A stretch of DNA of 64,000 nt from Mesostigma viride (GCA_009746045.1 RPFO01000041.1:9876065-9940064), one strand, 5' to 3'; numbered from the stretch's first letter, positions 29,532 through 39,682 are shown. A program made the numbers and translations. Notes: a model not told the origin generated them from the letters alone.

Positions 29532-30483
29532 TTAAGGGGTTCGAGCCAGGCTTGGACATCCTTAACGAGAAAGAGCATGGCGGGGTTTGACCTGGCTACC
29601 GCCTGGCCGACCTGATTTATGCGGATGACACCACCCTCATCGCGCGCCCCGAGCACATTCAGACCTGGCTGGACTGTCTGGGCCTGGAGGCGAGGGCGGT
29701 GGGGTTGGAGATTAGTGTCAAAACTGAGGCGATGGTGGTTGGGGCCTCCAGTACACCGCGCCGCTGCCGCGCCTGCTCGATGGGACGACGGTCCCGTTCC
29801 GCGATCGCTTCAAGCTGTTAGGGAGCTGGCTCCCTGACACCGCCGACGATGTGGACACCCGCATCGGCCTGGCCTGGGCTAGGCTTCGTTCGCTCAACAC
29901 CTACTGGCGCTCCAAGGGCCTGGGCGACCACCGCAAGCGCATGCTCTTCAAGGTCCTCGTCCTCACGGTGCTCACGTATGGCGCCGAGGCGTGGACAATC
30001 ACACCAACACTGGCAGCTAGGCTAGACGGCACAGTTTACAGGATGCTCCGACAGGTCCTGAACGTAGGGTTTTCCAAGCGACCGTCATCAGTGTCTTTGT
30101 ATCAGGGCATGCCTCGTATTTCGGACGAGATTAGACAGCGTAGGATAGCATTTGTAGGACACCTTGCTCGCACTAGCCAGGTCGACACCGCCCTTGGTCT
30201 GGCAGGCCCCCAGGGGCTTGGCCAGCCAGGGCGGCACATTCTGACCTGGCCTGGCCCCAAGGACATTCCCAAAAGGGTAGGGAAACATGTCACGATTTAC
30301 GTACAGATGTTGCTGGATGACCTACTGGTCCCAGCCCAGTTTGAATACCGCATCCACTCCCTCTCCCTTCTTTGGACTGCCATGCAGAACAAGACGCGGT
30401 GGCAGAAGATTGTCAAGGCTCACACGCCCGACCCTGTGGGCAAGCCCCCTCCCCCCAAGAGGAGGAGGCGTTTTGACGAGTAG
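29532..30483 (+). pseudogene. LINE ORF2, 3' part: RT active site and C-terminal domain
   Basis: After the piggyBac insertion the LINE frame continues with LADLIYADDTTLIARPE (YADD, second and third catalytic Asp), WLDCLGLEARAVGLE and SVKTEAMVVGAS. A frame change between about 29745 and 29850 leads to the last part. That part has DTRIGLAWARLRSLN, VLTVLTYGAEAWTI and RRIAFVGHLARTSQ, and ends PPPKRRRRFDE at TAG 30481-30483. The arrangement matches LINE copy 2 (60108-61058) throughout. Confidence 0.88.
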
Positions 30484-30647
30484 GGCAGTTAGGATTTTTC
30501 TAGACTAGGTAGATTAGCGTTAGGATAGTTCGATTACGCGGCTCTCTCCTTTCCGCCCCCCATCAAGGAATATGTGCTACATGATCTCCCAACGGAGGCA
30601 TGTTATAGTCTAATTTAATTTTTTACCATAGCAAGTGGCCCACGCGC

Positions 30648-31653
30648 ATGTGCGCCCATAATGGCCCATTAATTGGGTACATAACTCCGTTGCCCATTAA
30701 TTGGGTACATAACTACGCCTCGCTTCTTGAGCTGTGCCTCTACTTTCACAGCATCCACCGCCTACTGGAATTTGACGGCACTGATTTTAAACAGAGCCGC
30801 GAGCTGCTGCTGACGGGCTTGTACCCCCGGCCCGAGCTTCAGCACATGATTCTTTGTTCCCTGCTGACGAAGTCTGACGGCGAGATCTTGGCCCCCACCA
30901 TCTCCGCAGCCACATACCGCTCCATCCTCACGGAAGCCTTTCAGCAGCACGTGACCCCCCTTGCCGCAGATGTGGCGGCAATGGGCGGCACGCTGGCTAC
31001 TGAGCTCCCTCACATTTCCACCACCGTCACCTCCACCTCCACCCTCCTCGCCTCCACCTCCACTGCCACCTCCACCTCCACCGCCGACATCAAAGCCCAG
31101 CTCCTCGACATCGACCAGCGTCTTAAGAACAATGCCATCGCTATCGAGGTCCTGCAGAACACCGCAGGCCTCACCGCCCAGGCAGTGAAGGACATTGCCG
31201 CCAAGCCAGCCCCGGCTGGCCTGGCCGGCGATGCTCCTCCCATCACCACCTGGGCGGACATGCTTAAGCAACACACCACCTCCACCACCTCCGCCGTCGC
31301 AGCCCAGCTTCAACGGCAGACGCTTGACCTCCGCGAGGAGGCCGAGCTCGCCAAGCGCAGCCTCAACGTCATTGTCAAGAATCTCAAGATGGAGGAAGGT
31401 GAGAATTCCGAGAAGCTTGCGCGTGCTTTTGAGAGAGAAATCCTTGATCGCATGGGCCTTACTGGTGAGATCGAGCTGGCCGCCCACCGACTTCCCCGCG
31501 CGCGGGGTAAGGCAGGGCCGCCCCCGCTCCTTCTCACCTTTAAGACCCCGGCGGACAAGATTTCTTTTCTCAGACGCCGCAAGCGGCTCGAGAAGACTCT
31601 CTTCACCCTTGACGACGACTTGACCCTGGCGCAGCAACAACGGCGACGGGAGC
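30648..31653 (+). pseudogene. ORF1-like protein, 5' part, interrupted by the copia element
   Basis: The frame from 30648 encodes an N-terminal helical region, a Thr/Ser-rich stretch (TVTSTSTLLASTSTATS), a coiled coil (DIKAQLLDIDQRLKNNAIAI) and an L1-ORF1-like RNA-binding part. The last shows RSLNVIVKNLKMEEGENSEK, AHRLPRARGKAGPPPLLLTF, then FTLDDDLTLAQQQRRRE. At 31654 the copia LTR begins; the gene continues after the right LTR at 39688. The first ~25 codons include a 22-bp tandem repeat (CCCATTAATTGGGTACATAA twice), so the true start may be later, around 30716. Confidence 0.75.
31649..31653. other. Target-site duplication GGAGC, left copy
   Basis: GGAGC precedes the left copia LTR and recurs at 39683-39687 after the right LTR. 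A 5-bp duplication is typical of LTR-retrotransposon integration. Confidence 0.9.
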
Positions 31654-32350
31654 AGTTAACGTTCTTCGCACACGCAATGTGAAGGATATGGTTGCAATGC
31701 AGCAATGTGTGAATATGGTTGGAAACGGAGCTTTGTTAAATCGGATAATGTTTACAGCGCTCAACACTTGAGGCTTGCACACGAGCTTGCCAAGTCAAGG
31801 CACAACACGTGAGGCGGGCTCGCAAGAGATATCCATTTGGCACTGGCCTATTGTTTATATACTTGTGCACTGTGCTTGCTAGTCCTGAGCAGCCTAGGAG
31901 GCCTGCTCAGTAATAACACTCCCGGTACAGTATTCACTACCTGTACAGCGCCCAGCTCCTATACAGTAGGTCTGCCATACAGGCACAGTGACCACAGAGT
32001 ACAGTCACCACAGTGATTATTGCATCTGCACCTAGAAGTCCAGGACTAAGCCTGCGGTACCAACAGACCACAGGTTAAGGTTCCTATTTCCTGCGTACGA
32101 CGTATTAATCCAATACCGTCGTAGGTACAGCACCTAATTCCTGTCAGCCCAGGAATTACTGTCGACCCCATATGTCGTCGGCAAATATTCACGTCCGACT
32201 TAGAAGAACAGCCGGCTCGCGCTCGCGCGCGACCGGGAAGTCGGAACGCCATAACTTTCTTGATACTTGTCGGAATGAACTCGTTCCGGTGCCGCTGGAA
32301 TCGCAGAGATATGCCGAATCAGGATCACGCCAATGCGCTTGGCGTTAACT
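31654..32350 (-). repeat. Copia 3' LTR (left)
   Basis: This 697-bp LTR has AGTTAACG/CGTTAACT ends. On the minus strand it carries a TATATAAAC box (about 31852-31861). Differences from the right LTR include one inserted T in a C-run (about 31920), AT versus GC near 31833, and G versus A near 32328. Confidence 0.95.
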
Positions 32351-32370
32351 CCAATCCTTTCTTTTCTTGA
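32351..32370 (-). promoter_or_regulatory. Polypurine tract of the copia element
   Basis: On the minus strand the bases directly before the 3' LTR read CAAGAAAAGAAAGGATTGG. A purine-rich run at exactly this place primes plus-strand DNA synthesis in LTR retrotransposons. Confidence 0.7.
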
Positions 32371-33098
32371 GCTGTAGCAGCTCACACAAGTCTACATACA
32401 AACACACACAATGGGTACTGGATATCCTCCCCAGACTACAAGTCACAACCCGCTGGGCATGACAGTCAGCTTGGATTCCTTATTATATGTACATAGCACC
32501 CATACTGGCTCAGGAGCACAAACAAATTACAATGAGTCCCTATCCCTTCACGGGAGGCTCGTTGTGTTACCCATGTACAAGAGGTTGGCCAACTGTGGCA
32601 GCCCATAGGTGTTCAGTTAAGAACTTGAGAAGTATGTACAACCTTCAGGACCTTAGGCGAAACCCCACAGATCACCCACAACAGCTCATCAGAAAACATT
32701 GCTGACCCCCAGACGGGAGTCGGCGCCGGTCTGCTGCCCCTTATCGAACCAGACACAACATCTACGCGAAGCACATGCAAAACACAAGCTCCTCTACTCG
32801 TTCCAACCGTGGAAAATCAGGGGACCTGTCGCCACCTCACCAGCATGGTGGATGGGTCAGCCAGTCCGTGAAACTCCGCCTTAAGACGGCACCAGGGAAT
32901 CGAACCCCGCCCACAAACCACAGATCTGGGGAAACCTCAGACTGAGATGAAAACCCCAGATAGACATCTCTCCATCAGAGACAATGTCAGACATTCCCAC
33001 ACCAGAGACATGTCTCACCCCTCAAGGTGTGCTCAGGATTATGTACAATCAAGCTCCCAGCCTGATATCCAGAGACTTAAGCACCCAGCTCTCAGCTT
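32371..33098. other. Copia 3' untranslated interval
   Basis: About 730 bp between the RNase H stop and the polypurine tract, with no credible reading frame. It is unusually long for a copia element. Confidence 0.6.
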
Positions 33099-34709
33099 TT
33101 AGACAGATAGACCGACTTGACAGTCAGCATTCATGAGCTTCCTCAGTACATTGTACTGGGCTGGGGCCTTGTGTGGCAGCTTTGTCAATGCATCAGCAGG
33201 GTTCTCCTCGCCAGGGATATGCTTCAAGTCAACCAAACTGGCCAACTCCTTCAGCAACAAATAATCCAGGTCCCGGCTCCTGGCCAGCTGCTTGTGAACA
33301 AACTGGACCATACCCATGCTGTCTGTTAGCAACAACGTCTCCATCTGCAAGGTCCAAGGGGTAACTGAAGCCAGCTCCAGCATTAACTCCTTTATGTACA
33401 GGCTGGACTGGATCCCCTCGCATATGGCCCTGCATTCTGCCACATCTGAACTGATACAGACCCTCTTCTGCAGTCTGCTGTACCAGCTGAACAAACTTGC
33501 CCTGCTCTGATAAAAAGCAAACAGAGCAGCAGATCTCCCCCTGACCTTGGTAACCTGGCGAGCATCCATGGAACTGTCAACAAAGATCTCCAAGGTGATA
33601 GGCTGGGCAAAGTCAATCCCAGACAAAATCAGATCAGGGGTACTCTCCACCAACCGGGCTATGACTCGAGGCTTCTCATCCTCAAGCACCTCATCAGGCA
33701 TTCTGCTATGGACCATCAAAGACGGACCACAGATGCTGGCAAACCAGGCCCACATGCCTCTCAACTCAGGTCCTGCAGCCTGGGTGATCTTCTCTGGCAA
33801 GGCCTTCACAATGGTCTGTTTATAATCTCCTCCAGCCTGAAGCCTGATACTCCACTCCCCGTCCCTCCTGAACAGGGTAGCCTGCATTCCACAGAACACT
33901 ACAGGCTTGTTGGGCTCCTGCCACAGCTCCTTGCCCAGTGAAAACTTGCCACTGATGACAGGAATAAACTTCTTCAGCCAGGTCGTGGGGGCTAGCAAAT
34001 GCAGATCATCTCCATGCAAACTAGCATACACTGGCAGACCCTCCCATTGGGCCAGCAGCAAACAGGGATCAACTGAAGACACTCTCAAGCCACACTCACT
34101 GATCAGAGCTTCCTGCAGCGTGAGTCTCCAGATGATTGGGCTCGACCTGAGTCCTTCCAGGCCCTTCAGAATAACCAGGAATTGTTGATGCAGCTCCAGC
34201 TTCCAGATGGCAGGCACCTCAACACAGTAAGGCTCATCCTGCTTCCACACCCTCCTGGCCACTTCTGGATCAGATTTTAAAAATGCCCTCTTGAAGTCCA
34301 GCAGCACTGATGACATAGCTGCTCCCCTGTTCAGCAACCCCACGTAGAGACATAGCAAAATTCTCCATGTGTCGTGTAGCATCCCTGGCGTGTATAGCTC
34401 CTCTCCTGGCAGACTCCCCGTGCCGTGATACTCATTCAGGACAGGCCTGACATGGGGCACTGATACCTCATCCACAACCTTCCTCTTCAGCACAAATCTC
34501 AAAGCAAGCTTCCTTGATGCTGGGGGACGTCTGTCTGTTGGTGCAGCACACTCAAACTGCAACCACTCCTCCAATGCCTTGGAGAAGGCGAGCTTCCAAG
34601 CCTCAAACAAAGTAGGCGAGCTCATCTCTTGGACCAGCTGGTCATATGTCAAAGGAGAGTGTGCAGCAAGGCTCCTGTGAGTTATGCCAATACTGCTGGG
34701 GTGCAACAC
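33099..34709 (-). CDS. Copia reverse transcriptase and RNase H
   Basis: A 536-residue frame. RT motif A is SSVLLDFKRAF (Asp 138), followed by WKQDEPYCVEVP. Motif C is YASLHGDDLHLL (Gly-Asp-Asp at 233-235, where copia elements normally have YVDD). RNase H has IFVDSSMDAR, an ALFAFYQSRASLFSWYSRLQ block, CISSDVAECRAI, LLTDSMGMVQFV and IPGEENPADALTKLP, the standard copia C-terminus. The frame overlaps the integrase frame by 28 bp in a different phase. Expression may need a ribosomal frameshift, or the phase change may be an indel. Confidence 0.88.
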   Translation of the reverse strand: MLHPSSIGITHRSLAAHSPLTYDQLVQEMSSPTLFEAWKLAFSKALEEWLQFECAAPTDRRPPASRKLALRFVLKRKVVDEVSVPHVRPVLNEYHGTGSLPGEELYTPGMLHDTWRILLCLYVGLLNRGAAMSSVLLDFKRAFLKSDPEVARRVWKQDEPYCVEVPAIWKLELHQQFLVILKGLEGLRSSPIIWRLTLQEALISECGLRVSSVDPCLLLAQWEGLPVYASLHGDDLHLLAPTTWLKKFIPVISGKFSLGKELWQEPNKPVVFCGMQATLFRRDGEWSIRLQAGGDYKQTIVKALPEKITQAAGPELRGMWAWFASICGPSLMVHSRMPDEVLEDEKPRVIARLVESTPDLILSGIDFAQPITLEIFVDSSMDARQVTKVRGRSAALFAFYQSRASLFSWYSRLQKRVCISSDVAECRAICEGIQSSLYIKELMLELASVTPWTLQMETLLLTDSMGMVQFVHKQLARSRDLDYLLLKELASLVDLKHIPGEENPADALTKLPHKAPAQYNVLRKLMNADCQVGLSV

Positions 34710-36655
34710 AGCTGGAATACCAAACTGGCCGCTGGGGGCACCTCCCCTTCATCCCATTTTACACCCTTGACCGGCTTGGCCCTGCACCTGACTGGAAATG
34801 TTGTCCTGAAATTTTCTAGGGGAATCATCCCCCAGCCATCTCTTCTCAGAGCTGTAGCTCTGATAGAAATCCCAGGATTGCCCAGAAAATTCTGACCCAA
34901 AATCACAGGGCCATCATAGTCCTCTAGGACAAGGAAGGTCACATCCACACCCATGACAGGGGCAGTAACCTCTCCCAACACCCTTAGATGCGTCCTACCA
35001 CTGAAATCAGACACCCAGGGGCAACTTGGTTCTCCGACCAGCAGTTCTCCTGTATGCTGAGGTCCCATGACAGAAACCTGTGCATTGGTATCTATCTCCA
35101 TGGCAGCTACCTCAGGTTCATCCAACTGGACAAGCTTGGACACCTTAGGCTCCTTCTTGGCTCTTTGCAAAGCCTGTACAATATCTGATAGACGCACACC
35201 CCTAGGCCTGGTGTCGGGCCGTTCCGGAGGTGCAGCCTGTCCGCCTGCTTGCCCAACCACCGTATGTGAAGGTACCCCAGGGGCCGGGCCAGGGTCACCC
35301 TGAGGGCTCGATACAGCTGTAGCACCCTGATCAGGAAGCTCCACGTCACCCCCGCCTTGTACACCAGCGGGCACCTGGAAGAGGTCTCCTTGATTACCTC
35401 CCCGGGGACGGATCTTTGACCAGGACAGACGGTGCACTGCTTGGGAGCCATCAATGGCCACCCAGCACTTATGGCCAGCGGCTTCTACTCGGGTCACCAC
35501 CCCATCATGCCAGCTGCCACGTTTCCCTGGAAAGCTTGGTTCCTTCCACACAACAACCTGTTGTCCAACGTTAGGTTCTAGGACACTCCAGCCCTTGTCT
35601 TTCTGCCTCAGCTTGAGGAACTTGGCCTCTAGCTTCTCCTTCCATGCCTGCTCAGCATCAGCTGGCAGCATCCTGGTATGCAGCATAAGAGGATTGATGG
35701 CAATGTCACCAAAGAACATGGGAGTCCTCAGGTTCAGCCTGTCCTCCACAGAACGTAGCCATGCAGATGTCACAATGGCAGATGACGTCCTTGGAATCCT
35801 CTCCACCAGCAGCACAGTCTTGATCTCTTGGATGGCTCTCTCCACCACCCCTTGCTGGCCGTGGCTCTCCCTGGGTGTAATCAGCAACTCTGGAAACTCT
35901 GGCAGGTTCTCACAGCACTCAAACTGAATGTCACACTGCAACAACTCCAACCCAGGGTACCTGCTCCTTGTCAACTTCAGAGCAGCAATCAATGTAGGCT
36001 TCTCCATGTCAGGCAGGATCTCTAGGGTCTTGTACTTGGTATATCTGTCCACTGCCACCAGCAGCTTCAAACCCCTGATTCTCTGAATATCTACCTGCAC
36101 ATGGCCTGGCTGCAAAATAGGAGTCCTGGCATGAGACTGCTTGGGCTTTCTAGCAACTAGCCTGCACTTGCAAGCTTGAGCAACCTGTTGGCAGATGGAG
36201 TACAACTCACTTCCTCCCAGCCGTCTAGCAACTTGCAAAGACTGAGCTGCATGGCCAAACATGGTATGCAACCTTGAGGCAATGTCATACAAGAGAGAAA
36301 ACCTTTTATTGTCATTATTAGCACTCAAGGTATGTACAGATCCCTTATGTACAGGAGGCACCAGGGTCGTGCCTGTCAGACTGTCTCCAGCCCTATCCTC
36401 ATCCTGACCATCCTGTGCCAGTCCTGCACGGTCAGAATGCTTCTGAGATCCACCTGGGTCCACATCACCAGGTCCTACCTCAGGCTCAGCACCGCCATGG
36501 CGGGCACGTTGGCGAGTAACCACTGCAGCTACAGCTGGCATACTCTCTGTGGTAACCAAGCTTGCCCCATCGTGTCCAATAGGCTCTTTCACTAGAGCAT
36601 GGGGCTGCCCCTCACTGCTGTCACTAGCAGCTTCATTACACACCCCTGGGGGCAC
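34682..36655 (-). CDS. Copia integrase followed by a retropepsin-like domain
   Basis: A 657-residue frame. Residues 128-165 resemble the GAG-pre-integrase/zinc region (RLHTMFGHAAQ...CKC). The integrase core has Asp 189 (VQVDI), Asp 242 (LLQCDIQFE) and Glu 272 (QGVVERAIQEI). At 360-418 there is an SH3-like C-terminal domain (QQVVVWKEPSFPGKRGSWHD). Residues 518-610 look like an aspartic protease: AMEIDTNAQVSVMG (DTN instead of DTG/DSG) and PVILGQNFLGNPGISIRA. In typical copia elements protease precedes integrase; here it follows it. The frame is in phase with gag, separated by one TGA at 36689-36691. Confidence 0.82.
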   Translation of the reverse strand: MPPGVCNEAASDSSEGQPHALVKEPIGHDGASLVTTESMPAVAAVVTRQRARHGGAEPEVGPGDVDPGGSQKHSDRAGLAQDGQDEDRAGDSLTGTTLVPPVHKGSVHTLSANNDNKRFSLLYDIASRLHTMFGHAAQSLQVARRLGGSELYSICQQVAQACKCRLVARKPKQSHARTPILQPGHVQVDIQRIRGLKLLVAVDRYTKYKTLEILPDMEKPTLIAALKLTRSRYPGLELLQCDIQFECCENLPEFPELLITPRESHGQQGVVERAIQEIKTVLLVERIPRTSSAIVTSAWLRSVEDRLNLRTPMFFGDIAINPLMLHTRMLPADAEQAWKEKLEAKFLKLRQKDKGWSVLEPNVGQQVVVWKEPSFPGKRGSWHDGVVTRVEAAGHKCWVAIDGSQAVHRLSWSKIRPRGGNQGDLFQVPAGVQGGGDVELPDQGATAVSSPQGDPGPAPGVPSHTVVGQAGGQAAPPERPDTRPRGVRLSDIVQALQRAKKEPKVSKLVQLDEPEVAAMEIDTNAQVSVMGPQHTGELLVGEPSCPWVSDFSGRTHLRVLGEVTAPVMGVDVTFLVLEDYDGPVILGQNFLGNPGISIRATALRRDGWGMIPLENFRTTFPVRCRAKPVKGVKWDEGEVPPAASLVFQLCCTPAVLA

Positions 36656-36688
36656 CCTCCAGGGTTCAGGGATGTGTGCAGGCTCATA

Positions 36689-37874
36689 TCAATGATCAGC
36701 AGCCTTGCCCTTGCCCTTGTCCTGGGATGGACCAGCCTTGTCCTTGCTGCCACCCTGAGCTGGCTTGCTCTGACCTTCCTGCCTCAGGTACGAGGGACAC
36801 TCATTCCTGAAGTGACCCTTCCCCTGGCAGAAATAACATTCCACCTGACTGATGTCCCGTGAGGTCCCACTGCTGGGCCCAGCCTTGGGAGGACCACCCA
36901 CCCTCTTGAAGTCAAACTGGGACTGTGGATGTCCCGACTTCGGCGGGGTCCCCCGTCCAGCCCTTCTGTCACGCCCCCTCCTGGACCTTCCTCGACCCCT
37001 TGAAGAGGTCTCAGGCCCTCTCGAGGACGCTGGGCCCCCGTGGCCCGATCCCCTCATGGACTTAACCGTGGGTTCAGTGGCCTCCTCATCATTCTGACGA
37101 GGGCGCTTACCCCCACGTACTTGCCGCTGAAACACTCATACAACTGATCCGTCATGGCTGCCCAGCCATGGACCTGTCGCATGTGGATGGTCACATTATC
37201 CATGGTGACCGGATCCAGTTGCAGCGACTTGAGAAAGTCGCCCATGGCCATCCGATCTGCGACGAAGAAGCCCTTGGCCATGGCGTCCTCCCTCAGCTTG
37301 ACGAAGTCTTCAAAGGCGTGGACCACTAGTTGCCCCTTGATGGGCTTGTAGTCCAGGTATTCTTGCTTCAGGTGGGACCCATCTATGGTCCTCTTGTCAC
37401 TCAGGAACACCTGAGTCGCGTCATAAACGCCGCCCAGGTGTCCCCCGCCGCGTGTCGCTCCCGAACAAACTTGAACAGCCGCCTCGCCGACTGCCGTATG
37501 TAGGCACTAGACGCCAGGATGCGAAGCTTGTCACCGTTGTATATCTCCGTGTACAAGTTCATGTCCTCTAACATCCTCTCAGCATCCCGGGGCTGCCAAT
37601 TGTCCTTGATGGACTGAAACTGGCCTAGCACCGCGTACCCCTCAGCAACGGTTGGTCGCTTAGGCGCCGCTTGATCTGCGGCTGGCGCGTGCTGCCCGCC
37701 CTGCGATCCTTGGCTCTGATTATCTGGCACCTCAGCCTGGTCTCCCAGCGCCTGGCCGTCCCCGCGTCCATCGCGTCCACCGCGTCCATCGCGTCCATCT
37801 CGTCCATCCAGCCCAGCGCCGCGCCGTCCGAAGCCCATAAAGCCCGCTTGTTGGTTGATAGCTCCATCCTCCAT
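36689..37874 (-). pseudogene. Copia gag with CCHC zinc knuckle, two frame changes
   Basis: Gag begins at 37874 (MEDGAINQQAGF) with Gly/Arg/Asp repeats. A gag-polyprotein-like region follows: GYAVLGQFQSIKDNWQP, then, after a frame change near 37405, KQEYLDYKPIKGQLVVHA and FVADRMAMGDFLKSLQ. After another frame change near 37110 comes an Arg-rich region and the knuckle CYFCQGKGHFRNEC (CX2CX4HX4C), ending KGKGKAADH at TGA 36689. The downstream integrase frame is in phase with this stop. Confidence 0.82.
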
Positions 37875-38056
37875 GATGGCCTCTGTTCAGATCTGCTACA
37901 GCCAGCCAAGTGGCCAAGCAGCAATTAAAGCAATATAAGCTACTGAACAAGAAAGGAAAGTGCCAAGTGTTACCACTCAGGCAAGACCACCACGGCTGGC
38001 CCCAGGCGCGTCCTGGTTCTCCTTGTCGCTGTCGTCGTCGCTGTCGCTCACCACAA

Positions 38057-38893
38057 TCAGCTCTGGTACCCTGCTACCTGCTGCGCCGTCGTCGACCCGC
38101 TGTCGGCCCGCGATGACTGAATCGTCACCGTTGGTAAAGTAGACAGGTGACAACCCGTCGTTGGCACCTCGCGGATTGTACGTTGGCACCTCGTGGTCGC
38201 CAGTGCCTCGTCGCCTAGCCCAGCGACACCCCCTGCTCCTACCTCAAGGTCACTCTCGTACCTAAGAGGTGCAAACTCCTCCCAACGCGTCACACGAACG
38301 CGAAGGGGCGGGGGCAGTTCCTGAAAAGGAACTCTTACTCGCTCTGGAAACCTGCCGACTCTTGTGCGCGCGTCCTCCGGCGATGGCTTCCGCTGTCGCC
38401 CCGACCTCTGCAAGCCGCCTGTGATGCTCCGCTCCGCGTCGTTCACGCCTAACTGGCCCGCTGCAACACCCTCGTCGCCGATGCCGCCTGCGAAAGCACG
38501 TGGTACTCCCGCGCCCGCTACTGTCGGCACAAACTCGTGTCGCCCTGCGCCAGCTGCCTCCGCAACCTCGCCTCGCCTTGCTGCCAACTCCGTCCGCACT
38601 CGCTCTGCTACTGCAGTAATCACCGTCTGGATGCCGACCAACCCGTGAAGCTCCTGCTCAAGGTCGTCGATGCTCCGGTGCTCCGGAATGACGATGGTTT
38701 GTACGTGTCGCAGAATTCGCTCCCAATCTTCGACCTGGTCGTCGACGAATTGCACGAAGCTGCGATTTACAGGCGGACGATCTGCAAGCAACAAAGATAG
38801 ATCCCGAACGACACGGCGTAATTCAGGAGAAATCGAACCCCCAGCAGACTGCCGAAACCGGAAATCCTGCTGCCGTTGTTCCTCCTGCACCAT
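38057..38893 (-). CDS. Extra 278-residue ORF in the copia leader
   Basis: An intact frame between the 5' LTR (38987) and gag (37874). It starts MVQEEQRQQDFRFRQSAGG, followed by a helical region (LRRVVRDLSLLLADRP, FVQFVDDQVEDWERILRHVQ, VITAVAERVRTELAARRG) and an Arg/Pro-rich second half. No zinc finger or enzyme motif is visible. It could be an extra N-terminal gag-like protein or an accessory protein. Copia elements usually have a short noncoding leader here. Confidence 0.55.
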   Translation of the reverse strand: MVQEEQRQQDFRFRQSAGGSISPELRRVVRDLSLLLADRPPVNRSFVQFVDDQVEDWERILRHVQTIVIPEHRSIDDLEQELHGLVGIQTVITAVAERVRTELAARRGEVAEAAGAGRHEFVPTVAGAGVPRAFAGGIGDEGVAAGQLGVNDAERSITGGLQRSGRQRKPSPEDARTRVGRFPERVRVPFQELPPPLRVRVTRWEEFAPLRYESDLEVGAGGVAGLGDEALATTRCQRTIREVPTTGCHLSTLPTVTIQSSRADSGSTTAQQVAGYQS

Positions 38894-38986
38894 TCACCAC
38901 CGGACGAGCTCCTCTCGTCGTCAAAGCTGCACACCGCAACCGGCAACGACCCTCCTGGCCGTTCCGCTGAGACTGGTTGTAATTTG

Positions 38987-39682
38987 AGTTAACGTTCTTC
39001 GCACACGCAATGTGAAGGATATGGTTGCAATGCAGCAATGTGTGAATATGGTTGGAAACGGAGCTTTGTTAAATCGGATAATGTTTACAGCGCTCAACAC
39101 TTGAGGCTTGCACACGAGCTTGCCAAGTCAAGGCACAACACGTGAGGCGGGCTCGCAAGAGATGCCCATTTGGCACTGGCCTATTGTTTATATACTTGTG
39201 CACTGTGCTTGCTAGTCCTGAGCAGCCTAGGAGGCCTGCTCAGTAATAACACCCCGGTACAGTATTCACTACCTGTACAGCGCCCAGCTCCTATACAGTA
39301 GGTCTGCCATACAGGCACAGTGACCACAGAGTACAGTCACCACAGTGATTATTGCATCTGCACCTAGAAGTCCAGGACTAAGCCTGCGGTACCAACAGAC
39401 CACAGGTTAAGGTTCCTATTTCCTGCGTACGACGTATTAATCCAATACCGTCGTAGGTACAGCACCTAATTCCTGTCAGCCCAGGAATTACTGTCGACCC
39501 CATATGTCGTCGGCAAATATTCACGTCCGACTTAGAAGAACAGCCGGCTCGCGCTCGCGCGCGACCGGGAAGTCGGAACGCCATAACTTTCTTGATACTT
39601 GTCGGAATGAACTCGTTCCGGTGCCGCTGGAATCGCAGAGATATGCCGAATCAGGATCACACCAATGCGCTTGGCGTTAACT
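38987..39682 (-). repeat. Copia 5' LTR (right)
   Basis: This 696-bp LTR is almost identical to 31654-32350. On the minus strand it contains the TATATAAAC promoter-like box. It is followed at 39683-39687 by the GGAGC target duplication. Confidence 0.95.

Larger units (their letters stand above)
26684..29535 (-). mobile_element. piggyBac element, internally deleted, inserted in LINE RT
   Basis: TTAA at 26684-26687 and 29532-29535 flanks the element. The inner ends are inverted repeats: left CCCCTCAACCGTC, right (minus strand) CCCCTAAACCGTC, each followed by a palindromic CTCGTG/CTCGTGCC segment. TTAA target duplication and C-rich inverted ends are diagnostic of piggyBac. Joining the flanks at one TTAA restores the LINE frame (RARFTALKG then FEPGLDILNE, matching LINE copy 2). 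The transposase gene runs leftwards from 29220 and lacks its catalytic core. The 1.3 kb beyond it holds tandem repeats and a TATAAATAG sequence at 26863. Confidence 0.9.
23428..30610 (+). mobile_element. APE-type LINE (copy 1), split by a piggyBac element
   Basis: ORF1 (23428-24072) is followed by ORF2 with apurinic-type endonuclease, RT and a C-terminal domain (24143-26687, then 29532-30483). A 3' region reaches about 30610 and contains a GTGCTACATGATCTCCCAACGG-like tail shared with other copies in the window. The 5' end is not defined. The element was complete at the RT when a TTAA-flanked piggyBac element inserted at 26684. A related copy lies at 57.8-61.1 kb. Confidence 0.88.
31654..39682 (-). 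mobile_element. Ty1/copia-type LTR retrotransposon, 8.03 kb, young
   Basis: LTRs at 31654-32350 and 38987-39682 start AGTTAACG and end CGTTAACT. They differ at only a few positions, and the pair is flanked by GGAGC duplications. Coding is on the minus strand, so the right LTR is the 5' LTR. In transcription order: leader with an extra frame (38893-38057), gag (37874-36689), integrase with a protease-like domain after it (36655-34682), RT and RNase H (34709-33099), polypurine tract, 3' LTR. Near-identity of the LTRs implies recent insertion, yet several frame changes break gag. I did not find a convincing primer-binding site next to the 5' LTR. Confidence 0.93.
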
